Part shown: one piece after another, positions 1 to 7,779 of the stretch | Layout: each line of letters opens with the position of its first letter | Numbering within the stretch: the stretch's first letter is position 1 | From: Acidobacteriota bacterium | GTDB taxonomy: Bacteria; Acidobacteriota; Terriglobia; Terriglobales; Acidobacteriaceae | Length of the DNA stretch: 34,066 bases | Assembly (NCBI GenBank): GCA_003224755.1 | Contig: QHZR01000020.1 | Coordinates: 1-34,066 of the forward strand | Direction: 5' to 3' | The notes under the pieces: generated by a model | Seen by the model: the letters and a program-made list of their open reading frames with translations, nothing else | What the model was told of the DNA's origin: nothing | Database searches by the model: none | Made by a program: the position numbers and the translations under genes

Positions 1-20
1 CACCATTCCAAGTCAACATC

Positions 21-68
21 CCCACCCTAAATTTCGCAAAAGGCGCGAAATTTAGAATGGAGCACCCC
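21..68 (+). repeat. Structured dispersed repeat, copy A
   Basis: A perfect 11-bp stem (27-37 pairing with 45-55) lies between a CCCACCC block at 21-27 and a GGAGCACCCC tail. The same frame recurs at 531-572 on the other side of the VKOR gene with a different stem. It lies just past the VKOR stop codon on the minus strand, but no T-run follows in that direction, so a dispersed palindromic element fits better than an intrinsic terminator. Confidence 0.6.
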
Positions 69-83
69 GCTAGTGGGGCACTC

Positions 84-485
84 TCAGGATTTAGATTTGC
101 GGTTACCGATGAACGACGAGACATGCGTGCCAATCAGCAGAAGCGTCATCAGCGAAATGGCTCCCAGCGAAATCGCGCAATAGAGGCACCAAACCCCGAG
201 CACATGCTGCTCGATGTGCGCTAAGTAGAGCGAAAATGCCAGTGCGGGGATGGCGATCGCCAGCATGATGTTATAGGCGCGCTTCCGAGCCAGAACTCCG
301 AGCAGCAAAATGTCTGCAACTGGGACGCCATGTATTACCGCATATGGACTGTGATTGACGATGCCGCAATCCCAACGTTCATTGATGTCGCAAGGAGCGT
401 CTCCGTAGGTGCGGTAGTGCTCACGCAGGGCTAGGAACGATGCGGCGAGACCGACGAGGGCGAGAATTAATAGGGCGTATTTCAT
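84..485 (-). CDS. VKOR-family membrane thiol oxidoreductase
   Basis: A 133-residue, mostly hydrophobic protein with about four membrane segments. It carries the vitamin K epoxide reductase cysteine pattern: Cys32 and Cys40 form the loop pair, and Cys100-Leu-Tyr-Cys103 is the active-site CXXC. The NHSPYAVIHGVPVA stretch matches the conserved loop between them. Bacterial VKOR proteins reoxidise periplasmic DsbA-like thioredoxins using quinone, so it probably supports disulfide formation outside the cytoplasm. Many bacterial homologues carry a fused thioredoxin domain, which is absent here. The ATG at 483-485 follows a weak GAAGAA ribosome site. It is the last minus-strand gene after a CusF-like lipoprotein and a TonB receptor, which suggests a link to metal or thiol handling. 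The family call is firm; the partner is unknown. Confidence 0.85.
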   Translation of the reverse strand: MKYALLILALVGLAASFLALREHYRTYGDAPCDINERWDCGIVNHSPYAVIHGVPVADILLLGVLARKRAYNIMLAIAIPALAFSLYLAHIEQHVLGVWCLYCAISLGAISLMTLLLIGTHVSSFIGNRKSKS

Positions 486-530
486 TTCTTCGTGGAAATC
501 CCAGTCTTAGAATTCTAAAAAGTCAAAGCT

Positions 531-572
531 CCCACCCTGTCGCAAGATGCGCGACAAGGATGGGGCAACCGC
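531..572 (+). repeat. Structured dispersed repeat, copy B
   Basis: It has the same frame as copy A: AGTCAA upstream, CCCACCCT at 531-538, a hairpin of TGTCGC with GCGACA, then GGATGGGGCA. The loop side (GCAAGATGCGCG) resembles copy A, while both stem arms differ together, as expected of a structure-conserved element. It lies in the 151-nt gap between the CusF-like gene and the VKOR gene. Confidence 0.55.
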
Positions 573-636
573 GGGTTAGTTCTTTTCTTTCACCAGCGCC
601 GTTCATAAATCTAAAATCAAAATCCGCACCCTCGGT

Positions 637-984
637 TTATTTCTTTTCGTGCAAAGCGGCTCCCCCTACGGCGATATTCTCCAGCCACGCCTGCCCATCT
701 TGCACGACAACGTCGGCGGTGATCGCGTCGCCGGGCTTGAGTTTGTCGAGCTCGCTTTCTGGCTTCACGTTGTAGGGCATTGTCATTGCGTCCATGAAGT
801 CGGGAATGGCTTCGCTGTCAATGTTGGCCATTTTGGACTGCTGGTCGATCGAAACAACTTTGCCCTTGAGGTGGTAGCGCTTGGCCGACGCGGATTGTTG
901 AACGGTTGGCTGATTCGATGCTTTATTGCAGGCCACGAGCATTGCCAGCAAAACCAGCAGTGCAGCCTTGATCGCGAGATTCAT
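637..984 (-). CDS. CusF-like copper-binding lipoprotein
   Basis: A 115-residue exported protein. Residues 1-19 form a lipoprotein signal ending in the lipobox LVAC, with Cys19 as the lipidated residue. The mature part (about 35-105) resembles the small OB-fold copper-binding domain found in CusF-like proteins and in proteins paired with Sco/copper exporters: YHLKGKVVSID, then an IPDFMDAMTMPY block with Met residues suited to Cu(I), then a LKPGD turn. The ATG at 982-984 is chosen because AGGAGAAGGAA lies just upstream; longer readings of the frame run into a dispersed repeat. It follows the TonB receptor on the same strand. Copper binding is inferred from motif and neighbours. Confidence 0.75.
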   Translation of the reverse strand: MNLAIKAALLVLLAMLVACNKASNQPTVQQSASAKRYHLKGKVVSIDQQSKMANIDSEAIPDFMDAMTMPYNVKPESELDKLKPGDAITADVVVQDGQAWLENIAVGGAALHEKK

Positions 985-1010
985 TTCCTTCTCCTGGACA
1001 AACCTACGGC

Positions 1011-1064
1011 GAGAGCTGGTCGAGCACGGCTCGACCGGACGGACGAGGGCGCCCGTCCCCACAC
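1011..1064 (+). repeat. GTCGAGC-type palindromic repeat, copy 1
   Basis: It contains a perfect 8-bp stem GGTCGAGC/GCTCGACC (1018-1025 with 1029-1036) followed by GGACG/CGTCC (1037-1041 with 1054-1058) and CCCCACACGG. Related copies lie at 4606-4685 and, degenerated, inside the alcohol dehydrogenase gene at about 26590-26640. It fills the gap between the TonB receptor and the CusF-like gene. Confidence 0.6.
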
Positions 1065-1097
1065 GGTTCTTGCTGATGCGCGCTCTTGTGCTCGTCA

Positions 1098-3293
1098 TCA
1101 ATATCGAAACCTATACGTCAATTGTGCGGAAATCTCGCGCGGGTTTGCAAAATGCGTGCCGCCGAAAGTGTTGCTGTTGTCGAGCATGTAATGGTTGTTG
1201 GATAGATTCAAGCCAGTCAGGCGTAAAGTCAATTTCTCCGCGAAGGACTTTGCCAGCGCAAGATCGAAGCTTGTGTGCCTGGGAAGATGGCTTGGCGAGA
1301 CGTCCCCGTCACCATTCAGAAATCCCGAGCCGTAATTAACATTGAAGTCGGCTGAGCTTTTCCACGGCAACGCAACATCGAAGCCTCCAGTGAAGGTATC
1401 CCGCTGATCGTGGTCGAGGAAGCAGAGTGTGTCGCAAGAATCGCCGCCGATCAGGCCGCCGGTCACATCTCCCGACCATTCCGCGTATTGATGCGAATAG
1501 ACCGCGTGGAACTGGGCGCGACCGGCAATCTTGGGAGATTGCGCGGTGGCTTCCCAACCGCGAATGCGGGCGTGACTGAGCGTCAGGGGAAAAAAGACGT
1601 TGGAATTGCCGAGCGCAGCGTGATCGAAGAAATTGCCCGCGCCGGTGCGAAAGTTGCTCACATCGAATGTCCAGGCCTGAAAAGGAATTGCAAGGCCGAA
1701 TTCGCGCTGCTCGTCCCGCTCGCCGTGCAGTGGCAGAAACAACTGGGCGAGAGCCGGATTGTTCACAGTGACCAATGGCGGGGCCTGATAGTAGCGGCCG
1801 AAGAATCCGCGGAGCAACCAGCGAAGGTGCGGGATTTGGATTGCCGCGCCAATGCGAGGATCGGCGGAGTTCTCGTTCACGGGACCGCCGTACTGGGTGA
1901 GGCGCATGCCGCCATTGAATGTCAGCCAATTCGTGGCTTTGAACTGGTCTTCGATGAAAAGCGCTTCGGTGTTTGCCCAGGGAGTGGTCCTCGCTGGGCT
2001 CACATTGTTGCCGGGATCAATCATATCGAGCACCGAATAGAGCTGGTTGTCACGCTCGCCGAACACCTGCAATCCCGCATGAAAGTTGTGCGGGCCGCGT
2101 TGGAAGGCGATGGTTGTAACGCCGCCAACGTAGTTTGATCCGCGATCGTAGTCAGACTGAATGGTATCGTTGGAGCTGGGCTCGTAGTGGGCACGGTTCA
2201 AGTGGTAGAAGGGCGAGACGGTAAGCGTCACGCCACTGCCGATGGTGTGAAGCCAGGTGAAATTCACGAAGTCGTCGCGCTCGTTTTCCACGTCGTGAAG
2301 AATGGGGTCGGCGGTGGGATCGATCGGAACTTGGTAATGATCGCCTCGCGTGGATGTAATCAGGCGCAACTGATTGTTGAAATCCTTATTAAAGATAAGA
2401 GAAGTGAAGCCGCTGAGTCCGGCTGCCTGGTCGTTGATGACCTGCGGTACCGGAGTTTCGAGACCAAGATTGGTTCGATATCCGGACAGACTGCCGTAAT
2501 AGGCGAAGCGCTCAGTATGGTCGCCGAAGCTGATCTGGTCGCTGGTCTGGTTGTAGCTGCCGTAACTGCTGACGAACTCGGCCTCACGGTCGCGCTCGAA
2601 ACCGGACCGCGTGACCACGTTGAAGACGCCGAAGGTGCGGTCGCCGTATTCGGCGGAGTAGCCTCCGCGCTGAACTTCGATAGTGTCAATGTCTTTGGGA
2701 TCGAACTGCGGACCAACGTTCGAGGTGATGCTGGTGTTGGGCACGGGCACGCCGTCGAGCAGCCACGAAACTTGATGTCCGCCGCGGATGTGGAGCTGAT
2801 CGTGCACCATGTACGCGCCGGGGACGTAGTTAGTAATCATCGCGAGGCTGTTGGGATCGCTGGCGCCGGGCGTTTCCGCAATTTGCTGGCGATTGATGAT
2901 GCTGGTCGAAGTTGAAGAGTCAGGATTGATAGCGGAAGTGATGTCGGTCACCTGGACTGATTCTTTGGATCCGGCAACGGTCAGCGCAAAGTGCAATCGA
3001 AGTTCGCCTTCGGAAGCGAGCGTCATCTGTTGGGTCTGGGGAGCAAAGCCCTCGGCCTCGACCTGTACCGTGCAACTCCCAAGAGCGACGTTGTCAAAGC
3101 GGAATTCGCCCGAGGCGTCACTGGTTGTGTTGACGGTCCATTTCGATGTGTTCGCCCAGATCGTTACTTTCGCACCCTGGACGGGACGGTGTTGGGAGTC
3201 ATGGATCAGGCCGGTGATGGAGCCGAAAATCGAGGCGCTGAGATTTGTTGCGAGTAGCAGAACGGCGACGAACAGCGCGCAATGATTTCGCAT
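1098..3293 (-). CDS. TonB-dependent receptor with carboxypeptidase-regulatory-like N-terminal domain
   Basis: An outer-membrane transporter of about 731 residues. The chosen start gives MRNHCALFVAVLLLATNLSA, a clear signal peptide; the frame stays open 63 nt further upstream but has no signal there. Residues about 25-110 form a carboxypeptidase-regulatory-like beta-sandwich (SITGLIHDSQHRPVQGAKV, then SDASGEFRFDNV). A plug domain follows, with LHIRGGHQVSWLLDGVPVP and IDTIEVQRGGYSAEYG. The rest is beta-barrel strands ending in LTYRFRY with a terminal aromatic residue, as in BAM substrates. The ligand is not readable from sequence. The Cys-rich protein upstream and the CusF-like lipoprotein downstream favour a metal, perhaps copper, or a metal chelate. 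Family call firm; ligand inferred. Confidence 0.9.
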   Translation of the reverse strand: MRNHCALFVAVLLLATNLSASIFGSITGLIHDSQHRPVQGAKVTIWANTSKWTVNTTSDASGEFRFDNVALGSCTVQVEAEGFAPQTQQMTLASEGELRLHFALTVAGSKESVQVTDITSAINPDSSTSTSIINRQQIAETPGASDPNSLAMITNYVPGAYMVHDQLHIRGGHQVSWLLDGVPVPNTSITSNVGPQFDPKDIDTIEVQRGGYSAEYGDRTFGVFNVVTRSGFERDREAEFVSSYGSYNQTSDQISFGDHTERFAYYGSLSGYRTNLGLETPVPQVINDQAAGLSGFTSLIFNKDFNNQLRLITSTRGDHYQVPIDPTADPILHDVENERDDFVNFTWLHTIGSGVTLTVSPFYHLNRAHYEPSSNDTIQSDYDRGSNYVGGVTTIAFQRGPHNFHAGLQVFGERDNQLYSVLDMIDPGNNVSPARTTPWANTEALFIEDQFKATNWLTFNGGMRLTQYGGPVNENSADPRIGAAIQIPHLRWLLRGFFGRYYQAPPLVTVNNPALAQLFLPLHGERDEQREFGLAIPFQAWTFDVSNFRTGAGNFFDHAALGNSNVFFPLTLSHARIRGWEATAQSPKIAGRAQFHAVYSHQYAEWSGDVTGGLIGGDSCDTLCFLDHDQRDTFTGGFDVALPWKSSADFNVNYGSGFLNGDGDVSPSHLPRHTSFDLALAKSFAEKLTLRLTGLNLSNNHYMLDNSNTFGGTHFANPREISAQLTYRFRY

Positions 3294-3348
3294 AACGTTC
3301 TCTAAATTTGTGCCGTCCCTCGCGGGACTCGGTCGCAGGCTTTGGCTA

Positions 3349-3402
3349 CCCGGCACTCCCGTGCCGGGCTTTCACACTCCGCCGCTGCGCGGCTAGTGTG
3401 AA
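3349..3402 (+). repeat. Double hairpin between the small Cys-rich gene and the TonB receptor
   Basis: Two adjacent palindromes. CCCGGCAC/GTGCCGGG (3349-3356 with 3361-3368) has a TCCC loop. TTCACACT/AGTGTGAA (3371-3378 with 3395-3402) encloses a CCGC/GCGG inner stem. This is REP-like. The structure lies in the 188-nt gap before the TonB receptor and could act in the transcript, but no function is visible. Confidence 0.6.
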
Positions 3403-3481
3403 GATGAAGAAGGCTGCGTTTCTGCGGAGGTGACCCAGTGCGGGATACTAGATAAAACCGAATACCCAGAACCACAACTGT

Positions 3482-3832
3482 TCAGGATTTAGCCGAGGAG
3501 AAGCGGGAAGGCGGCGCGCGGGCTAGGAGAGTTCCGGAAGGTCCGCCAAAATGAACGTCGGCATCGGTGGGAAGGTTGATGATCGAGCGAGCTGAAACGG
3601 CATAAACAGCGCCACAGGAAACTACGTTCGCCGAACGCGGCGCAGTCAGCGGAGGACAACAGTTGCCGTTTAGTTTCGTCGCATCGCGAAACTGCAGCGG
3701 TTGATCTTTGCGCGCATGCAGCCGTCGCAGACAGCATGCGTGTGGCGGCTTGGCAGAGAACGCTTCCAGCAAAGGCTGAAAGATGCCGAGCGCAACAATA
3801 AGCAGTAAAAGCCTGGCGGTCAGGCGGGGCAT
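3482..3832 (-). CDS. Small exported Cys-rich protein of unknown function
   Basis: A protein of about 116 residues. Residues 1-27 are a hydrophobic signal segment (LLLLIVALGIFQPLLEAFSA). The mature part has His-Ala-Cys-Cys at 31-34, a second Cys-Cys at 58-59, a single Cys73 and several histidines, a pattern compatible with metal binding. The ATG at 3830-3832 is chosen because AAGGA lies about 8 nt upstream; longer versions in the frame lack a ribosome site. It is the first of four minus-strand genes that continue with the TonB receptor, the CusF-like lipoprotein and the VKOR protein. I do not recognise the family by name. A periplasmic metal-binding role is inference from cysteines and context. 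Confidence 0.6.
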   Translation of the reverse strand: MPRLTARLLLLIVALGIFQPLLEAFSAKPPHACCLRRLHARKDQPLQFRDATKLNGNCCPPLTAPRSANVVSCGAVYAVSARSIINLPTDADVHFGGPSGTLLARAPPSRFSSAKS

Positions 3833-3855
3833 CGGGGCGTCCTTAGCATACGCCA

Positions 3856-4498
3856 TCAAAGTGACTTCTTACCGCAGGGAGTGATCCGAGGCTCTTTGAA
3901 GTGGCGGAATTCGCCCTTCTTGTCAGGCACCTCCCAATTCGCATCCTAGCAAGCGACATCTTTGTATTCGGAACCATTGAACTTGTATAGCATGAGACCA
4001 GCTTCGAAAGCGGACCCGTGCATGCCCAAAACAAGATCGTGAAGTTCGTTAGTCTTAGTCGGCTGAATCGTGAAGGGTCTGTTTTGAGGAAGCGCTCAGA
4101 ATAATGTGATATCCATCGCGCTCGCGTCGCAGAACCCAAAAAGGGCAATTGCCTGTAGGGCTGCAAGAGGACTTCTCGCCCCCTCCTTGCGCGATTACTT
4201 CATTCCTGCCATGGCCGCTAAGATTAACGAAGGCGATTCGAGTCTCTGCGGCAACATCGCGCAGCTCCTTATCAGGTACGTCCACCTGCCAGTCACGAAT
4301 TTGCAGGACGATCGTGTCAATCAGCTTACTTTTCTGAGCGCTAGGTAGATCGCGCCTACTGATGCTTTGTTTCCAGCTTAGTTCCTGCCACTTATGCCAG
4401 TCCCAATGAAATTCGGCGGCATCGGACACCTGTGCTACAGACGTAAATACGAGTACGAATACAACGATTGGGAGGGGGCCTGCCATTTTGGATATCAT
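3856..4498 (-). pseudogene. Decayed gene for an exported protein (frameshift plus in-frame stop)
   Basis: The start MISKMAGPLPIVVFVLVFTS gives a signal peptide and an open frame of 147 residues that stops at 4055-4057. Reading past a one-base slip near the GGG run at 4075-4077 (plus-strand numbering) restores a sensible product: QTFTIQPTKTNELHDLVLGM, then LYKFNGSEYKDVAC. That frame meets TAG at 3946-3948 and then continues as DANWEVPDKKGEFRHFKEPR to a TGA at 3856-3858. The continuation keeps aromatic and Gly-rich segments typical of a folded domain, so I read one gene carrying one indel and one nonsense change. The function is unknown. A sequencing error could explain one lesion but is less likely for two. 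Confidence 0.65.
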
Positions 4499-4795
4499 CG
4501 CGAGCTAATGCAATCGTGAGTAGCATAGGTGGTTTATGCTTCATCCGGCAAGCTTTCATCCAGCCCCTCGTTGGGCGGGATTCGCCGACTCACACAGCCT
4601 CGACTTCTCGTCGAGCTTGGCTCGACCGAACCCTTCGGCTTCGCTCAGGGCAGGCTTGCCAGGGCGGCCGTCGTCCCCACGTGGTTTGTGGCAAGCCCAA
4701 TTCTGAAGCCAACGCTGAAGCCCGAAGCCCCCTTGCCGAGTTGAGCCTGCAATTTCAGCTGTGTTAGATTCGTGGCTTCGCTCGAAGGAGAACCC
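4499..4795. other. Gene-free stretch upstream of the EF-G paralogue, mostly repeat
   Basis: No credible gene was found here. Positions 4606-4685 hold a copy of the GTCGAGC-type repeat: GTCGAGC/GCTCGAC stem at 4610-4616 with 4620-4626, then CCCTTCGGCTTCGCTCAGGG at about 4630-4650, and a GTCCCCACGTGG tail. The CTTCGCTCAGGG core also appears inverted near 15294-15312 and in altered form near 29284-29312. A promoter for the downstream gene is expected here but I could not assign one. Confidence 0.5.
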
Positions 4796-6901
4796 GTGAA
4801 GGTATATACAGGCGAAAACGTAAGGAATGTCGCACTGGTGGGCCATGGGCATGCCGGCAAGACCTCGTTAGTCTCGGCCATGCTTTACACCGCGGGCGCA
4901 ACCCAGCGCCTGGGACGCGTGGACGACGGCAGCGCAACCACCGATTACGACGAAGAAGAAATGTCGCGCAAGATGTCCATTTCTGCCGGCCTCGCATACG
5001 CCGAGTGGGGCAACAACAAAATCAACTTCCTCGACACCCCAGGCTTCAACATGTTTGTTCACGAAGCGCAGATGGTGCTGCCGGTCGTGGACGCTGCGCT
5101 CGTGGTGGTGGACGGCGTGGCGGGAGTGGAAGTAATGACGGAACGGGTGTGGGGTTATTGCGACGAACGCAATCTGCCGCGCGTGATTGTGGCCAGCCGC
5201 ATGGACCGGGAGCGCGCCGACGCTGAGCGCGTGTTGGAGTCTTTGGCAAACGCATTCGGGCGCAACGTGATTCCGCTCGAGCTGCCGATCGGCAAAGAGA
5301 AGAACTTGTCAGGGGTGGTGGACTTGGTCCGCATGAAGGCATACGCCTACGAGCTCGGCGGAAATGGAAAAGGTAAAGAGGGCGAGATTCCAGCAAGCAT
5401 GAAAGATGCGGCACAGGCGGCGCACGAAAAACTTGTCGAGATGATTGCCGAAGGTGATGACGCGCTGATGGAAGAGTTCTTCGACAAAGGCACGATTCCC
5501 GAGGAACATCTGATTCCGGCGCTGCACAACGCGATTCGCGAGGACAAGATTTTTCCGGTGCTGTTTGCCTCCGGGCTGGGCAACGTAAGCGCCGACAGGC
5601 TGATGGACTTCATTGTCGAGTTCACCCCGACCGCCATCGAACACGATGCTGTCCGGGGCGAAGTTACGTCCGGAAATGGCGAACCGCCGGTGCGCAAAGA
5701 ATCTGACACGGAGCCGGTTTCACTGTACGTTTTTAAGACCGTGTCTGATCCTTTTGCTGGACGTATTTCCTATTTTAAGGTTTTCTCGGGCGTGCTGAAA
5801 AATGACGTCTCGCTGGTGAATTATTCGCGCAGTTCGCAGGAGAAGCTCGCGCATATTTCTATCATGCAAGGAAAGACTGCCGTGCCGGTAAATGAATTGC
5901 ACGCCGGAGATATTGGCTCAGTGGCCAAGCTAAAAGACACTCTCACCGGTGACACGCTAGGAGATAAGTCAGCTCCTATTCAGTATCCGAAGGTGAAGTT
6001 CCGCGATCCGGCAATTACGTTTGCCATTGAGCCCAAGAGCCGTGCGGATGAAGACAAGCTAGGACCGGGAATCCACAAACTCATGGAAGAAGATGCCATG
6101 CTGCGTTTCTTCCGCGATCCACAAACGCAGGAATTTCTAATCGCAGGAAACGGGCAGCAGCACATCGAGGTAGTGGTCGCGAAATTAAAGAAGCGATATC
6201 ACACCGAAGTAGTTCTCAAGGCCCCGAAGGTCCCGTATCGCGAAACCATTCGCGGCCGCGCTGACGTGCAGGGACGACACAAGAAGCAGACTGGCGGCCA
6301 TGGTCAGTACGGCGATTGCAAGATCAAAGTTGAGCCTCTGCCGCGCGGATCCGAGTTCGAATTCGTCAATGACATTTTCGGCGGGGCGATTCCCAGGAAC
6401 TATATTCCTGCCGTTGAAAAGGGAATCAAAGACGCAGCCGCACGCGGTTATCTGGCCGGATTTCCTATGGTTGATTTCCGAGTTGTGCTCTACGACGGTT
6501 CTTATCATGACGTGGACTCGAACGATCTCTCATTCCAAATGGCAGGGCGGATTGCCTTCAAGAAAGCCATGGAGCAGGCCAAGCCCACACTGCTGGAACC
6601 GGTTATGGTGGTCGAAATCACTGTGCCCGACGAATTTGCCGGCTCGATTATGGGTGACCTGAACTCGCGTCGCGGCCGCATTCAGGGTATGGACAACAAA
6701 GGCGGCAACACCATCGTGAGGGCCGAAGTGCCAATGTCGGAAATGCTCACCTACGGAGTTGACCTCACCGCTATGACCCAGGGCCGCGGCAGCTTCAACA
6801 TGGAAATGCATCATTACGACGTTGTCCCGGCACAGCTGCAGGAAAAGATCATTGAGAAGGCCAAGGCGGCACGGGGAGAGGTGAAGGAAGAGGAAGAGTG
6901 A
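4796..6901 (+). CDS. Elongation factor G paralogue (translational GTPase)
   Basis: About 701 residues with the EF-G domain order: GTP-binding domain with GHGHAGKTS (16-24) and DTPGF (about 80-84), then domains II-V ending in YDVVPAQLQEKIIEKAKA. The domain IV entry RGRADVQGRHKKQTGGHGQY is clear. The GTG at 4796 is preferred over the GTG at 4772 because GAAGGAG lies five bases before it. The base-recognition motif, NKxD in canonical EF-G, reads SRMD at 134-137; Asp is kept but Asn and Lys are not. It is not next to rpsL/rpsG/tuf, so it is probably the second EF-G of the genome (EF-G2-like). Such paralogues may serve recycling or stress translation; that role is inferred. Confidence 0.88.
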   Translation: MKVYTGENVRNVALVGHGHAGKTSLVSAMLYTAGATQRLGRVDDGSATTDYDEEEMSRKMSISAGLAYAEWGNNKINFLDTPGFNMFVHEAQMVLPVVDAALVVVDGVAGVEVMTERVWGYCDERNLPRVIVASRMDRERADAERVLESLANAFGRNVIPLELPIGKEKNLSGVVDLVRMKAYAYELGGNGKGKEGEIPASMKDAAQAAHEKLVEMIAEGDDALMEEFFDKGTIPEEHLIPALHNAIREDKIFPVLFASGLGNVSADRLMDFIVEFTPTAIEHDAVRGEVTSGNGEPPVRKESDTEPVSLYVFKTVSDPFAGRISYFKVFSGVLKNDVSLVNYSRSSQEKLAHISIMQGKTAVPVNELHAGDIGSVAKLKDTLTGDTLGDKSAPIQYPKVKFRDPAITFAIEPKSRADEDKLGPGIHKLMEEDAMLRFFRDPQTQEFLIAGNGQQHIEVVVAKLKKRYHTEVVLKAPKVPYRETIRGRADVQGRHKKQTGGHGQYGDCKIKVEPLPRGSEFEFVNDIFGGAIPRNYIPAVEKGIKDAAARGYLAGFPMVDFRVVLYDGSYHDVDSNDLSFQMAGRIAFKKAMEQAKPTLLEPVMVVEITVPDEFAGSIMGDLNSRRGRIQGMDNKGGNTIVRAEVPMSEMLTYGVDLTAMTQGRGSFNMEMHHYDVVPAQLQEKIIEKAKAARGEVKEEEE

Positions 6902-7091
6902 GGTTTGGTTCAGCCGAAAAGCGTTTGGAATTTGTCAGGATCGTGAGCCTTTTAATCGTTCGGCGAATTCGTTGACATAGAACATGTCTGGCGAGAATCA
7001 TTGAGCGCGCACCCTGATCTCGAATTTCGGACTTTCACGGTTGAGATCAAACAGCAAGATTGCGATCGCCGATACGCTCGCGATCGGGCTA

Positions 7092-7511
7092 TCACTTTAG
7101 TCCTTCTGCTCTCGCCAGCTTGGCCTGACGTTCGTCGAATGTCCAAAAGTGTTCCGCTTTGAGTTCCAGCGCGCACGCTACGTGCAGGCTGTCGAGGGTA
7201 CGGACACCGAGTTTTGGGCCGTAGCGGCGAGCGAGGTCGGCGCAGAGATCGAAAGCGTGTTCGGGCATCGGAAGCACTATCCAGCGTCCGGTGCGTTGGT
7301 GATCTTCCATTCGCGCATGCATTCGCTGCGATTCAGAAAGTGACAGCTGTCCGCGAAAAACATGCTGGCCTAAAGCGTGTCCCCACTCGGCATTGTGGAG
7401 TGGAGTGAACCAAAGACGTGCAGCCGACATGATTCGATGGCGGGATTCCGCAGAATGCTGGTCAGTCAAGTATAGAGACACCAAAAAACTCGAGTCCACA
7501 TAGACGTTCAA
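7092..7511 (-). CDS. vapC: VapC-like PIN-domain ribonuclease toxin
   Basis: A 139-residue PIN-domain protein. The acidic metal-binding quartet is visible: Asp6 (YVDSSFLV), Glu42 (NAEW), Asp107 (TLDSLHVA) and Asp126 (TFDERQ). VapC toxins cleave tRNA or rRNA and are held inactive by the antitoxin encoded just upstream. Its ATG overlaps the antitoxin stop by four bases (ATGA on the minus strand), which is typical of translational coupling in such pairs. Length and motif spacing fit the family. All four acidic residues are present, so the toxin is probably active. The RNA target cannot be read from sequence. Confidence 0.88.
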   Translation of the reverse strand: MNVYVDSSFLVSLYLTDQHSAESRHRIMSAARLWFTPLHNAEWGHALGQHVFRGQLSLSESQRMHARMEDHQRTGRWIVLPMPEHAFDLCADLARRYGPKLGVRTLDSLHVACALELKAEHFWTFDERQAKLARAEGLK

Positions 7512-7744
7512 TAGCGTCCCCGCTCTTCGATGAGCAAATCAGCTCCGGGCAGGACGCGATCACCGATAATCTCTTTCGCCAGCGCCTCGAAATCGGGCCA
7601 CTTCACGTCCGGCCTGTCGTGATTTTCGGGCACAATGCGTCCGATCCGTTTGTTGCGGTCACAGAGCTCGATGGTTTTTCCGGCGCGGAGCAATGCTTTC
7701 AGGCGCTTAGTGTCCCTGAGTTGGCGCATGTTGAATGACCGCAT
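7508..7744 (-). CDS. vapB: VapB-like antitoxin
   Basis: About 78 residues. The N-terminal part (MRSFNMRQLRDTKRLKALLR) and the following TIELCDRNKRIGRIVPE resemble the DNA-binding half of Phd/VapB-type antitoxins. The acidic, aromatic C-terminal tail (about 45-78) fits a toxin-wrapping segment. The frame stays open far upstream, but the start is placed at the ATG at 7742-7744 because a 29-nt palindrome at 7751-7779 sits right before it; a second ATG at 7727-7729 is possible. No ribosome site precedes either ATG, so the message may be leaderless. It overlaps vapC by four bases. Confidence 0.8.
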   Translation of the reverse strand: MRSFNMRQLRDTKRLKALLRAGKTIELCDRNKRIGRIVPENHDRPDVKWPDFEALAKEIIGDRVLPGADLLIEERGRY

Positions 7745-7750
7745 AAGCAA

Positions 7751-7779
7751 ACAATGTGACACATTATGTGCCACATTGT
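7751..7779 (-). promoter_or_regulatory. Operator-like palindrome and promoter of the vapBC pair
   Basis: A 29-nt inverted repeat. The 14-nt arms around a central T at 7765 match at 13 of 14 positions (outer arms ACAATGTG and CACATTGT). It ends seven bases before the vapB ATG. On the minus strand a perfect TTGACA overlaps its far edge (7782-7777) with CACATT about 18 bases on, so a repressor bound here would block the promoter. VapBC complexes usually autorepress through such sites. Binding is inferred. Confidence 0.75.

Noticed and set aside
27-55. Intrinsic terminator after the VKOR gene
   Set aside because: No T-run on the minus strand after the stem, and the same frame occurs at 531-572 upstream of the gene.
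649-1339. Plus-strand open frames across the CusF-like gene and its upstream gap
   Set aside because: They run through a dispersed repeat and opposite a well-supported lipoprotein gene with a strong ribosome site.
1410-2915. Long plus-strand open frames opposite the TonB receptor
   Set aside because: They are antisense shadows of a clear receptor gene in GC-rich DNA and show no family motif, signal or ribosome site.
3843-4166. A separate 107-aa minus-strand gene
   Set aside because: It is in a third frame and encodes no recognisable domain; the pseudogene reading explains the region better.
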